Shown one piece after another: positions 35,901 to 43,576 of a stretch of DNA of 64,000 bases. The position numbers were made by a program, and so were the translations under genes. The notes below the pieces were generated by a model, which saw only the letters and a program-made list of their open reading frames with translations, was not told where the DNA came from and searched no databases. The DNA comes from Gammaproteobacteria bacterium. GTDB taxonomy: Bacteria; Pseudomonadota; Gammaproteobacteria; SZUA-152. The DNA is taken from NCBI GenBank assembly GCA_029882975.1, contig JAOUJW010000022.1, forward strand, positions 1-64,000. Reading direction: 5' to 3'. Each line of letters starts with the position of its first letter. Positions within the stretch are counted from its first letter, which is position 1.

Positions 35901-36242
35901 TTTCCCTCCTTAGCTTAACGACTAAAAACTAGTTGTTTATTTTCCATGGTTGCTACTGGAAACGATTATTTGAGTTTCTTACTTTATAACAGCTCACAGG
36001 CTATACTTTCAAATTCGAAAACGGAAATTGAGCTTATAGACAGATGGTGTCAGTGGAAAAACTGGAGGCCTGGGAAGGCTGGCTAAAATATATACAGTCG
36101 AGGGTGTCGGTCTCTCGTTACATTTGTAGGTTAATGTTAGCGCAAAAAATCAGGGGCAGATTTATAACAGTGGAAACACAGCGGCAACCAAGAAGTTCAC
36201 ACCCTTTGGTCCGACCCCAACGCTCTCTTATGCGCTACAAAA
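35901..36242. other. Gene-free stretch with possible mobile-element remnant
   Basis: No convincing gene. Near 36146-36165 and 36208-36221 the sequences AAAAAATCAGGGGCAG and TTGGTCCGACCCCAAC occur. On the minus strand they read like the GGGGTCGGACC and CTGCCCCTGATTTTTT phrases that I associate with REP-type elements and Y1 transposase remnants. No transposase is present. Confidence 0.3.
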
Positions 36243-36959
36243 TCATCCATTGTGATTCTGAGGCAATTCATGTCCCGGTCGAGTTATCACTATTTGGGTG
36301 CTAAACAGGCCATTATCGCTCTTTACTTGAATTTGGCCGGAAGATTGTTGCCAACCTAGTCTGGAAGGAAAATCTTGGATGAATTTATCCATAGTTTCTT
36401 TCGATTCATGGTTGAAATTCAAAAAGCATAGTGTGCTGCGACACTCCGTAGAACCGACCGTGGTGCCGGGAAATGTATCGCTGCTCACAATCGATAGAAT
36501 AGCACTGCTCGCCGAATCGCTCCAATTTGGGTCACGATCCTGGTTTTCAAATTCATCTATTAAATTATCGAAACGTTGCTGGATTTGTAATTGTTCTTCT
36601 TCTTGTGTTTGGGTAGGTGCCAGCGCTGTTTTAACCGTGCTTTCTGACTTAGCTGAATAGGATACAAGGTCTTGAGTTTTCGGTAGCGAGTCAATCAGTG
36701 AACGTATTTGCTCTAACGAATGATTTGTTCTGGCTTGCAGTTCCATCATTTGATCGGTCAACTGATCTTGTTTCTCTGCTATCGCTAAGTAGTGTTCATT
36801 GTTACCTCCATTTTCCAACGAATAGCCGGTGTTAGAGGGCGCGGCGTGCTGTGAAGGCACGACGCTTTGTGAATTCTCTTGGGAGAAAAGCACACCTAAT
36901 GTCACCAGTGAGACAACAAAAGCGGCTATCGAAAGGTAAGAAACGAAAGAACGCGACAT
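36243..36959 (-). CDS. Exported or membrane-anchored hypothetical protein
   Basis: 238 residues. One N-terminal membrane segment or signal (SYLSIAAFVVSLVTLGVLFS), then a low-complexity, Gln/Glu-rich coiled-coil-like region (about 55-135), and a compact C-terminal domain with a Cys pair in TECRSTLCFLNF. The C-terminal pattern CR.(S/T)LC occurs in many unnamed periplasmic proteins of Gammaproteobacteria. An AAAGGGAG Shine-Dalgarno supports the start. It follows the next gene upstream by 22 bases, so the two form a small operon of exported proteins. Function unknown. Confidence 0.8.
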   Translation of the reverse strand: MSRSFVSYLSIAAFVVSLVTLGVLFSQENSQSVVPSQHAAPSNTGYSLENGGNNEHYLAIAEKQDQLTDQMMELQARTNHSLEQIRSLIDSLPKTQDLVSYSAKSESTVKTALAPTQTQEEEQLQIQQRFDNLIDEFENQDRDPNWSDSASSAILSIVSSDTFPGTTVGSTECRSTLCFLNFNHESKETMDKFIQDFPSRLGWQQSSGQIQVKSDNGLFSTQIVITRPGHELPQNHNG

Positions 36960-36981
36960 TGGGTGATACTCCCTTTATTGC

Positions 36982-37425
36982 TTAATTGTAGCGATATTGA
37001 ACAATACGGTGTGAATAAGGAACATTGCATTTAATATAAACGCTTCCATTCAATGGGATGCTGAGACCTGAAAAGCCAATATACTTAGTTCCCGTACCAC
37101 TCGTACTTGCGCTTGTAAAGGCATATAGGCTTCCGCTTTGGTACTGGCTGTACGCGGTACAGGAAGTATCAGCGCTTGTGTTATCCACCACCGTCATTGT
37201 TAGATTCAGTGTTTCAGCGGCAAATACTTCCCTTTGGACCGGACAATATACTTCAGTATTAGTGTTGTATGAAACGATCTGACCGCTCCACTTTTGTACA
37301 TTGACCTGATCTTCATTTAACGCTTCACATTCAGATCCCACACTGACACCAGCAGAAGTAGCGTGAGAAGCAAATGCGTAAAGGAAAAAGGAACAAAAAT
37401 ATACTGCTCGGGAAAAAAGAGTCAT
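36982..37425 (-). CDS. Secreted hypothetical protein
   Basis: 147 residues with a signal peptide (AVYFCSFFLYAFASHATS) and an AAGGAG Shine-Dalgarno before the ATG. The mature part is Ser/Thr/Tyr-rich and beta-like, with four to five cysteines (SECEAL, VYCPVQ, TSCTAY, YIKCNVP) that could form disulfides. I do not recognise the family. It is the first gene of a two-gene unit with the following exported protein. Confidence 0.8.
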   Translation of the reverse strand: MTLFSRAVYFCSFFLYAFASHATSAGVSVGSECEALNEDQVNVQKWSGQIVSYNTNTEVYCPVQREVFAAETLNLTMTVVDNTSADTSCTAYSQYQSGSLYAFTSASTSGTGTKYIGFSGLSIPLNGSVYIKCNVPYSHRIVQYRYN

Positions 37426-37859
37426 TGATTATCTCCTTATAGAATGTAAATAACCACAATCATTGCGTCACTATGAAATAGTATAGTAATTATACGGTTT
37501 TAGAACTGTTGTTTTCGACAGGGTGTGTCTCTGATCGGAGACAAACAGAAATAATGAGACAGAAAAACCGAGGATGTTGAGTATTTCACAAACCTATGTA
37601 CAGGTTGCGTGACCTCTGATATTTAGTCCACTCTATCATATCACTGGAGGTCCTTTTGGGACTCGTTATCCAGGGGTAACGGGTACGAGGCTGAAAACAA
37701 CGATGCGTAGGGTCTGTTGTCGGCCAAAAGCCAATTTCATATGTTTAAATAGTTAATTATTATGCGGTAGTTTCGCATAGTAAGTAAGTATCTAAATAGA
37801 TGCTATGCTATTCAAATACCAACTCACCCTACGTCGTTATTCACTATAAAGGTGCTAAC
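37426..37859. promoter_or_regulatory. Divergent intergenic region before the TPR gene
   Basis: About 430 AT-rich bases without a gene, serving divergent transcription. It contains an inverted repeat TGTCTC/GAGACA (37526-37543) and a GGGACTCGTTATCC/GGGGTAACGGGTACG pair near 37657-37690. I cannot identify promoter boxes with confidence. Confidence 0.4.
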
Positions 37860-39569
37860 ATGCTGCGCACATTATTTAAAAAACACGCCATTTCAAAAAC
37901 AATTTCCGTGCTTCTTATTTTCATTACAGTAGCGTTAATAATTACTAGTGACAACGATAAACATGCGACAACAGAAGAAGCCGATAATTTGGCAAAGAGG
38001 GCTAACAAAGCTTTTGAGTCCGGTAACTACAAACTGGCTGCTTCATATTTTGAGGCAGCACTAGTTAAATATTTGCAGAATGACGCTGACCACTCGCAAA
38101 TAGCTAATCTGCGAAACAACCTTGGAGTGGTGTGGAAAGAGCTCGGTGATTACGAAAAATCGCTGGATCATTTTCAAGCAGCTATTGAAGTATATTCAGA
38201 AATAGTCGGCAATAACCCTATTAACTCAAATACTCTGCAGCTAAATATGGCAAACTCTTTCTTGAACATAAGCAGTATATGGTTAGATCGCAAAGAGCCA
38301 GATAAAGCCCTCTCTTTTATTGAAGCAAGCGAAGAGAAATACAAGGAATCCACAACAAGTAAACCAAAGCATACTGCTGCTGTTTTGGGCAATTTAGCAC
38401 TTTATTGGACTATAAAAAACAATCACGGTAAGGCCATAGAATTACTCAAGCAAGCAGAATCTATCTTACTGGCCGATGGTAACAACAATCTACCACTGGT
38501 TGCCAAAACAAGAGTTAATTTGGGAAACAGTATGTATGAATTAGGTGACTACGATAATTCGATAAAGTACATAGAAATGGCGGTACAAAACACTGAATCC
38601 ATTTACGGTATGGACCATCCATCACTTGCGCTCATGTGGACAACAATTGGTAATGCATGGAACATGAAGGGGAATTATGATTTAGCCCTGGATTATTTGA
38701 CTAAGGCTCTGAAGAGTGATTTGAAGAACTACGGAGAAGAACACCCTAATGTGGCAATAGATTGGAACAATTTGGCGAATATTCTTATAACTATGGAAGA
38801 CTTTGATCGCGCTATAGAATATGGAGAAAAAGCACGAACCCTATTGGTAAAAAGTTTTGGAAAAAAATACGCTGGTCTTAGTATGGTATACGGTAGTATT
38901 GGTACGGCGTATACAAAAAAAGGGGACTATTCGAGTGGTGAGTCCTATTATAAAAAAGCGCTATCGCTCGATACACAATTGTACGGTGAAAATCATCCTC
39001 TTGTCGCTAACGATATGTTAAATATGAGCGTAATTTTTCAATATCAAGGGTTATATGAAAAAAGCATTGATTATTTAAACCGAGTAGAAACCATCACGAT
39101 CAAAAATCTTGGTGAAAAACATCCTAATTTAGTTGCAGTTTACACTAATCTGGGAGTCAGCTGGGATTCTATGGGCGAGTTGGAGAAAGCATTTTCGTAC
39201 TATGAAAAAGCATTGCAAATTAATATAGAAGCCTTTGGAGAAAAACATCCTGACGTGGCTATGTTAAATGGAAATATAGCAATTTTGTTAGCCAAACAGG
39301 GGGACTACACAAGATCCATTCAACGATTTGATTATGCATTGAAAGCTAGCATTAGAACCTATGGTGAAATTACCCTGGTTGTATCTGAACTACAGGAAAA
39401 CTATGCAGTGGCTTTATATGGCGCAGGGAATCGCACAAAAGCGAAAAATCTTTTTACAAAATCTTTTGAAACGAGAGAAAAGTTGCTTGGATCAGATCAT
39501 CCAATTACGCTACACTCAAAAAATCGGTTATCGGAAATATCTCGCATTATTACCCATTCTATGGACTGA
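37860..39569 (+). CDS. Kinesin-light-chain-like TPR protein with N-terminal membrane anchor
   Basis: The preferred start is ATG 37860 (MLRTLFKKH) with AAAGG eight bases upstream, giving 569 residues; ATG 37800 is the alternative. An N-terminal hydrophobic segment (ISVLLIFITVALII) is a signal anchor. The rest is at least ten TPR units of about 42 residues. Many carry the (Y/F)G..HP..(V/L)A motif of kinesin-light-chain repeats, for example YGEEHPNVA, YGENHPLVA and FGEKHPDVA. Such arrays are protein-interaction scaffolds, often fused to caspase or NACHT domains; here it stands alone. Codon use is AT-rich, like the rest of the island, suggesting acquisition. Confidence 0.85.
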   Translation: MLRTLFKKHAISKTISVLLIFITVALIITSDNDKHATTEEADNLAKRANKAFESGNYKLAASYFEAALVKYLQNDADHSQIANLRNNLGVVWKELGDYEKSLDHFQAAIEVYSEIVGNNPINSNTLQLNMANSFLNISSIWLDRKEPDKALSFIEASEEKYKESTTSKPKHTAAVLGNLALYWTIKNNHGKAIELLKQAESILLADGNNNLPLVAKTRVNLGNSMYELGDYDNSIKYIEMAVQNTESIYGMDHPSLALMWTTIGNAWNMKGNYDLALDYLTKALKSDLKNYGEEHPNVAIDWNNLANILITMEDFDRAIEYGEKARTLLVKSFGKKYAGLSMVYGSIGTAYTKKGDYSSGESYYKKALSLDTQLYGENHPLVANDMLNMSVIFQYQGLYEKSIDYLNRVETITIKNLGEKHPNLVAVYTNLGVSWDSMGELEKAFSYYEKALQINIEAFGEKHPDVAMLNGNIAILLAKQGDYTRSIQRFDYALKASIRTYGEITLVVSELQENYAVALYGAGNRTKAKNLFTKSFETREKLLGSDHPITLHSKNRLSEISRIITHSMD

Positions 39570-39868
39570 AAAGTCTGAAATCCTAAAGAGAAATTACCCG
39601 GCAAAGGGTTTAATTGCAGGGCAAACTAACAGAGATTACACTGCTTAACCAATAATGAGGAATATAGTTGGCAACGCGTTTTATGAAAGCTGAGAAAACA
39701 GCTGTCATCGACCATAACCAGACTCTCAGGCAAAAGAGCGAGAATTGACACTTACACCGAAAGCGGACCGCCGTTTTTTTTCAAAACAACATTACTAGTC
39801 TTGACTCGCACAATATACGAGTTTGATATTTAGTAAAACAACTACTCACGGCTAATCAATCAATTCAA
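39570..39868. other. Convergent intergenic region with dispersed repeats
   Basis: About 300 bases between converging genes. It contains CGACCATAACCAGACTCTC (39709-39727), nearly identical to 41761-41779, and CCGAAAGCGGACCGC (39757-39771) followed by eight T residues. Confidence 0.45.
39709..39727. repeat. Dispersed repeat CGACCATAACCAGACTCTC
   Basis: Matches 17 of 19 bases with 41761-41779. Both copies are intergenic in the AT-rich island and share the trailing (A/G)GAC with the TAGCGGAC family. Confidence 0.5.
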
Positions 39869-40357
39869 TCACTTAGCAATATTGAACTGCTGTTGATATT
39901 TTCGTGTTTCCTCGGGCCAACGGCTTTTAATAAAGCTTAATACTGCCCAAATATCACTATCGCTTAAAGTGTCCTTCCAGGCAGGCATATCACTTTTATA
40001 ACCTTCTGGAGCATTTGGCGGTATCAAACCGAACTTAGTAATTTCAAATAAAACAATATCGGAATGATGCCAGGTGTGGCCTGTTTCATCGTGTGGAGGT
40101 GCGGGAAGTTTTCCATTGGGTTTTCGAACACGCCAATTTGGTTGACCTTCCAAATTTTTACCGTGACACAATGAACAAAAACGCATATAAGCCTTTAGGC
40201 CACGCTGAACTTGTTCATGATTGTTTGGATCCGACAAGCCATTTAGTTTCTCAGCAAACGCGGTGTTTGAAATAAGACTAGCAGTAATAAATAGCACAGT
40301 CGGTAACAGTCGTTTAGTGAAATGCTTGCGGCTTGCCACCGTTATTTTGAATAACAT
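39869..40357 (-). CDS. Exported monohaem cytochrome c
   Basis: 162 residues. A signal peptide (LLPTVLFITASLISNTAFA) is followed by one CXXCH haem site in RFCSLCHGKNLEG and a likely axial Met in KSDMPAWKDTLSD. The C-terminal helix IWAVLSFIKSRWPEE is typical of class I cytochromes. It is periplasmic and carries electrons; the partner is not encoded nearby. An AGGAA motif precedes the ATG. It is flanked by island hypotheticals, so it may have come with them. I cannot assign a pathway. Confidence 0.9.
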   Translation of the reverse strand: MLFKITVASRKHFTKRLLPTVLFITASLISNTAFAEKLNGLSDPNNHEQVQRGLKAYMRFCSLCHGKNLEGQPNWRVRKPNGKLPAPPHDETGHTWHHSDIVLFEITKFGLIPPNAPEGYKSDMPAWKDTLSDSDIWAVLSFIKSRWPEETRKYQQQFNIAK

Positions 40358-40438
40358 GTATTATTCCTATATATTCTATACCTGTTTCCGATCTAAAGGA
40401 TAGCATGAATATTTTGCAATCGTCATGCCGACGACAAC

Positions 40439-40455
40439 GGCCAATAGCGGACATT
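40439..40455. repeat. Dispersed repeat GGCCAATAGCGGACATT
   Basis: Second copy of the GGCCARTAGCGGAC family. It lies just downstream (on the minus strand) of the broken macrodomain gene; another copy (40992) lies just upstream, so the gene is bracketed by two copies. Confidence 0.5.
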
Positions 40456-40514
40456 TCACTAAAACTATAGCTGCCTTATCTGGAGTGGTACCAATTGAGT
40501 CGGATAAGGTATGA

Positions 40515-40971
40515 TTACGGTTTGAACCTCACCAATGTATGGTTTTCGCCATCTAATTCTTTATTAATGATATCCTTTATAACTTCCCAGTCGCCACCTG
40601 CGAGGCCTGCCCCAATGAGCGGATAACCAATTATTTTACCTGAAAAATTTTCTTTTACTTTTTTCATAACTTTTCTAATCGCATCATAGTCCGCTTTTAC
40701 TCCAACACCACGCCAATGAAACTGAGTATACGCATTCACGATGGTAAATTCTGCTCCGGTCCCTTTTACTGTGGCATGTGAATAGTCACCCAATTTTTCC
40801 CTAGATCCCTTTTCGGTTTTTACAGTCAGCTGCATAGGCTTCAGGATAGTTGTTCTTAATTGTCAAAGCGATCCCTTTACCCATTTGGCATTGGCAATTG
40901 CAGACGTGGACTATTACATCAAATTCACCCTCAGCAGCTAATTCTAGTAAATCACCTTCCATTTCGTTCAT
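40515..40971 (-). pseudogene. Macrodomain (ADP-ribose-binding) gene with one-base frameshift
   Basis: From ATG 40971 the minus strand reads MNEMEGDLLELAAEGEFDVI, then VHVCNCQCQMGKGIALTIKN and YPEAYAADCK, the classic N-terminal half of a macrodomain (NCQCQMGKGIA). The frame then breaks in a five-A run (T5 at 40817-40821 on the plus strand). The neighbouring frame continues TEKGSREKLGDYSHATV to IIGYPLIGAGLAGGDWEVI and a stop at 40515. Removing one A restores about 151 residues, the size of a complete stand-alone macrodomain of the Poa1p/ADP-ribose-1''-phosphatase type. An ORF beginning at 40835 alone would lack the ligand-binding N-terminus. The shift may be a true mutation or a sequencing error. 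Confidence 0.85.
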
Positions 40972-40991
40972 ATAATTCTACCTACACATTC

Positions 40992-41007
40992 GGCCAGTAG
41001 CGGACTC
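40992..41007. repeat. Dispersed repeat GGCCAGTAGCGGACTC
   Basis: Third copy of the GGCCARTAGCGGAC family, immediately upstream of the macrodomain gene on its coding strand. Confidence 0.5.
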
Positions 41008-41033
41008 CAATTGAGAGTGCTTTGTTGCTTACC

Positions 41034-41690
41034 TCAAAGCCCTGGTGTAGAGGTGGAGGAAGAATCAAACATGTAATTAATCGGTGATTCTCCACCACCC
41101 AATTCATATACAACTGTATTATTGGTAAATCCACGATGACATGCACTATTTTTCGGTGCTATCCCAACTTTCTGCGCTGTCTCTTCGTGTATACTAATTG
41201 TGACAGTATAGTCGTAACACCCATCATCATATGTTGCGATTATTTGGCTATCGCTATAATCCTGTATTTCCCAAATGTTAACTCGTGCATCCAACAATGG
41301 TGGTGCTTTTGAATATTTAATTTCATCTGTATTCACAGACGCAATCGCTTCATAACATTTATTAGACGACCGCATGCATCTTATTTGTACGCTATTAATC
41401 GAATATTTTATGGATCGTAATTGTCGATTCCACCGGGGAAACCCTTCCAATGGGTTGTTGCCCAAATCAGCTCGTAATTTTATCGCATCAATATTTTTCA
41501 GAATCCAAGTCCCTTCTATTTCCTCTATCTCACGTAGGGGTGGTTTTTTTAGAAAACTCAAAAATTTTGGATGCGGTCTAAGGCTTGAAATACTACCGTT
41601 ACCTCCCGCATCAGCAGGTATGGTAATAACGAATAAGGCAACCAAAAACATGGCATATGACGTTAGTTTTAGATACCGCGCGTTTTTCAA
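41034..41690 (-). CDS. Exported hypothetical protein
   Basis: 218 residues from TTG 41690, with a strong GGAGGAAG Shine-Dalgarno six bases upstream, which justifies the rare start. The N-terminus is a signal peptide (YAMFLVALFVITIPADA). The mature region contains four cysteines (IRCMRSSNKCYEA and DDGCYDYTV, NSACHRG), suggesting two disulfides in the periplasm or outside. EEIEGTWILKN resembles the start of lipocalin-like or META-like beta barrels, but the similarity is weak. Function unknown; AT-rich like its neighbours. Confidence 0.8.
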   Translation of the reverse strand: MKNARYLKLTSYAMFLVALFVITIPADAGGNGSISSLRPHPKFLSFLKKPPLREIEEIEGTWILKNIDAIKLRADLGNNPLEGFPRWNRQLRSIKYSINSVQIRCMRSSNKCYEAIASVNTDEIKYSKAPPLLDARVNIWEIQDYSDSQIIATYDDGCYDYTVTISIHEETAQKVGIAPKNSACHRGFTNNTVVYELGGGESPINYMFDSSSTSTPGL

Positions 41691-41760
41691 TATATTCTTC
41701 CTCCGCCCGAAATTCCGGTCTACAAAAAATAGCTAGTAAGTCTAGATATACTTATGCGTT

Positions 41761-41779
41761 CGACCATAACCGGACACTC
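41761..41779. repeat. Dispersed repeat CGACCATAACCGGACACTC
   Basis: Second copy of the element at 39709-39727, in the gap between two leftward hypothetical genes. Confidence 0.5.
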
Positions 41780-41795
41780 ACAAAAACGTAGATAT

Positions 41796-42773
41796 CTAGA
41801 GTTCCCGAATTGCGTCAGCCCCAAAAAGCTGAAATTGCCTTAGGTGCTCTTCTCTAATAGATTCGTAGTTAAATTTATCATCAAGAAGCTCAACAATTGC
41901 ATTAGCCCAGTTACGATGCTTCGCCATTTCTGGATGACCATTCAGCCAAAGGTTTTGTTTGTATTCCGCATCAATATAAAAAAGTGAGTTGCCAAATTTG
42001 TCCCCTTCAGATTTATTTGTCCTATCAGTAGCTGGGGTGATACCAAACAACTTCGAATATTCACCTATACCGATACTGGATTGCGACTCCGACACTCTGA
42101 TATGCAAAGTTACATAATTTGTGTCAAAGAGAATCGATAAAGTATTGCTACCTTCTTCTGATTCAACAGATATGGCAACATCAGGTGGGAAAGTTGCTTC
42201 GCCGCCGAACGGCTTAGGTATGTCTTCATATAGTCCCTTTTTTACAAAATAATTATCCGGAATTGAATCGTAAATTTCCTTTATTTTAATAACTTTACCT
42301 TTTTTCTCCTCTATTCTCTGCCAGCGTAGTGTGACTCCATTTGGAGCACGAGTTTTTTTTGCAATTACATTCCAGCTTTTATGAAATCTTTCGAAGATTG
42401 ATTTAATTACTATATACTGAATCGCATCAAAATACTTATTACTCCCAAAATTGATGTCGATGATTTCTTTGCTTTTCTTCGGAAGGTCGTTAGGGTCGAT
42501 ATTTTGTGTGCAGACGTTAAGGTCAAATGAATAGGGAAGTCTAAGATTTAATGGCCTATAGCTCGGTAACCCGTAAAATACTGCCACGGGTATAGATTTC
42601 GACCAAGATTCTTGTTTGTTTGAAATTGACTCTTTAGTGATAAAGCCCAGTGTGCCTATCAGCATTGCCGTAGCAAAAGTTAAAACTACACGATCAGAAT
42701 CTCTGTTGAACAAAGTGTACGTGAAGACACCACAAACAAGGATAACTGATAGAATAATAAGAAATATTTTCAT
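41796..42773 (-). CDS. Membrane-anchored hypothetical protein
   Basis: 325 residues. Two N-terminal transmembrane helices (IFLIILSVILVCGVFTYTLF and VVLTFATAMLIGTLGFI) precede a soluble domain of about 260 residues with WSKSIPVAVFYGLPSY and a C-terminal HRNWANAIVELLDDKF segment. An AAGGAAC Shine-Dalgarno supports ATG 42773. The short loop between the helices suggests the large domain faces the cytoplasm or periplasm depending on topology. No family recognised. It is the rightmost gene of the AT-rich island. Confidence 0.8.
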   Translation of the reverse strand: MKIFLIILSVILVCGVFTYTLFNRDSDRVVLTFATAMLIGTLGFITKESISNKQESWSKSIPVAVFYGLPSYRPLNLRLPYSFDLNVCTQNIDPNDLPKKSKEIIDINFGSNKYFDAIQYIVIKSIFERFHKSWNVIAKKTRAPNGVTLRWQRIEEKKGKVIKIKEIYDSIPDNYFVKKGLYEDIPKPFGGEATFPPDVAISVESEEGSNTLSILFDTNYVTLHIRVSESQSSIGIGEYSKLFGITPATDRTNKSEGDKFGNSLFYIDAEYKQNLWLNGHPEMAKHRNWANAIVELLDDKFNYESIREEHLRQFQLFGADAIREL

Positions 42774-43576
42774 CTAATTTGTTCCTTGTTTGCTAATGGA
42801 TTACTACAACCTGACTGTCTGCAATGGTTCGAAGTTTCCAACCTCAACACCAATTCCTGAGTGTCGGCTTTAGGCACAGGCTGTGTAAAAACACTTTTCA
42901 CACAGCCTGGGCACATACGAGCAAGACAACCCACCCGTCACAGGCCAAACCTAAAAATTAAAACAAAAGACGTGTTATTTAGATACGAAAGACACGCCGA
43001 AACTTGATTGCTATTTGTGCCCGTATTGACAATACAGAGCACTTGACTGCGTCGGCTGAAATGAAATGTTTCTAATTATTTTTATATGAAGATTGTTGAA
43101 TACTATTTTACTTTCTTAAATGAGTAAAGCAAAAAGAGAGGAGGCGGGTGGTGGTTACTGTGCCGTTAAAAACCAAAATAGATCGACCCGGATGTTGAGA
43201 TAACCGCAACTTAGAAAGTAGACTAATCCGCTTCTATGTCGATGTGTGGGCAGGGGATCTGGCAGGAGGCACCGCGCGGTAGCCGGGACAAGCTATGTCC
43301 GAGTAGCTTTTGAGAATCCGGTGTTTTTGTTCTAGACCGGCTTGCATTGGGGTGGTTGGGCGACGACAGTGCCACACTGTATTTGTACTATTCTTAACCA
43401 CGCAGCGCCAGAATATTGACAGATTTCGTCCAATTTCATCAGTTTTTACCACAAAGTTGCCACAATCGTTGCATAGACTTTCCTAAGAGAAATTGAAAGA
43501 GAAATAAAAAGAGAAATTAAGCGTTAAACTAAAACAGCGACGCCCCCTGCGTAATCCTGCTAAAAAGGAAAAGAGT
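42774..43576. other. 800-base gene-poor region at the right border of the island
   Basis: No convincing gene; the small reading frames here look like chance. It contains the long inverted repeat listed at 42878-42908, a TTGACA hexamer near 43416 that could be a -35 box for the downstream gene, and a Shine-Dalgarno AAGGAAAAGAG before the next ATG. Confidence 0.5.
42878..42908. repeat. Long inverted repeat (possible MITE or terminator)
   Basis: Nine-base arms AGGCTGTGT and ACACAGCCT enclose a 13-base loop; the pairing extends outwards with one mismatch. The arms resemble the ends of some IS5-group elements (AGGCTGTGTGAAAA). It may be a small non-autonomous element or a terminator. Confidence 0.5.

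Noticed and set aside
36044-36304. An 86-codon plus-strand frame.
   Set aside because: It overlaps the end of the exported gene on the other strand and has no motif or signal.
39757-39788. A rho-independent terminator at GCGGACCGCCG followed by eight T residues.
   Set aside because: The GC part cannot form a stable stem; the loop would be one base.
35342-40971. The homopolymer frameshifts as pure sequencing errors.
   Set aside because: Not fully rejected: indels in short runs could be errors. The in-frame TAA at 35829-35831 is not a homopolymer artefact, so at least the toxin-like gene is probably truly broken.
43234-43452. A 72-codon minus-strand frame in the gap before the macroglobulin gene.
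   Set aside because: No Shine-Dalgarno, low-quality composition and no recognisable motif; likely chance.
34948-43576. The island of small genes as an integron cassette array.
   Set aside because: The genes run in both directions, and I saw no attC-like sites and no integrase.
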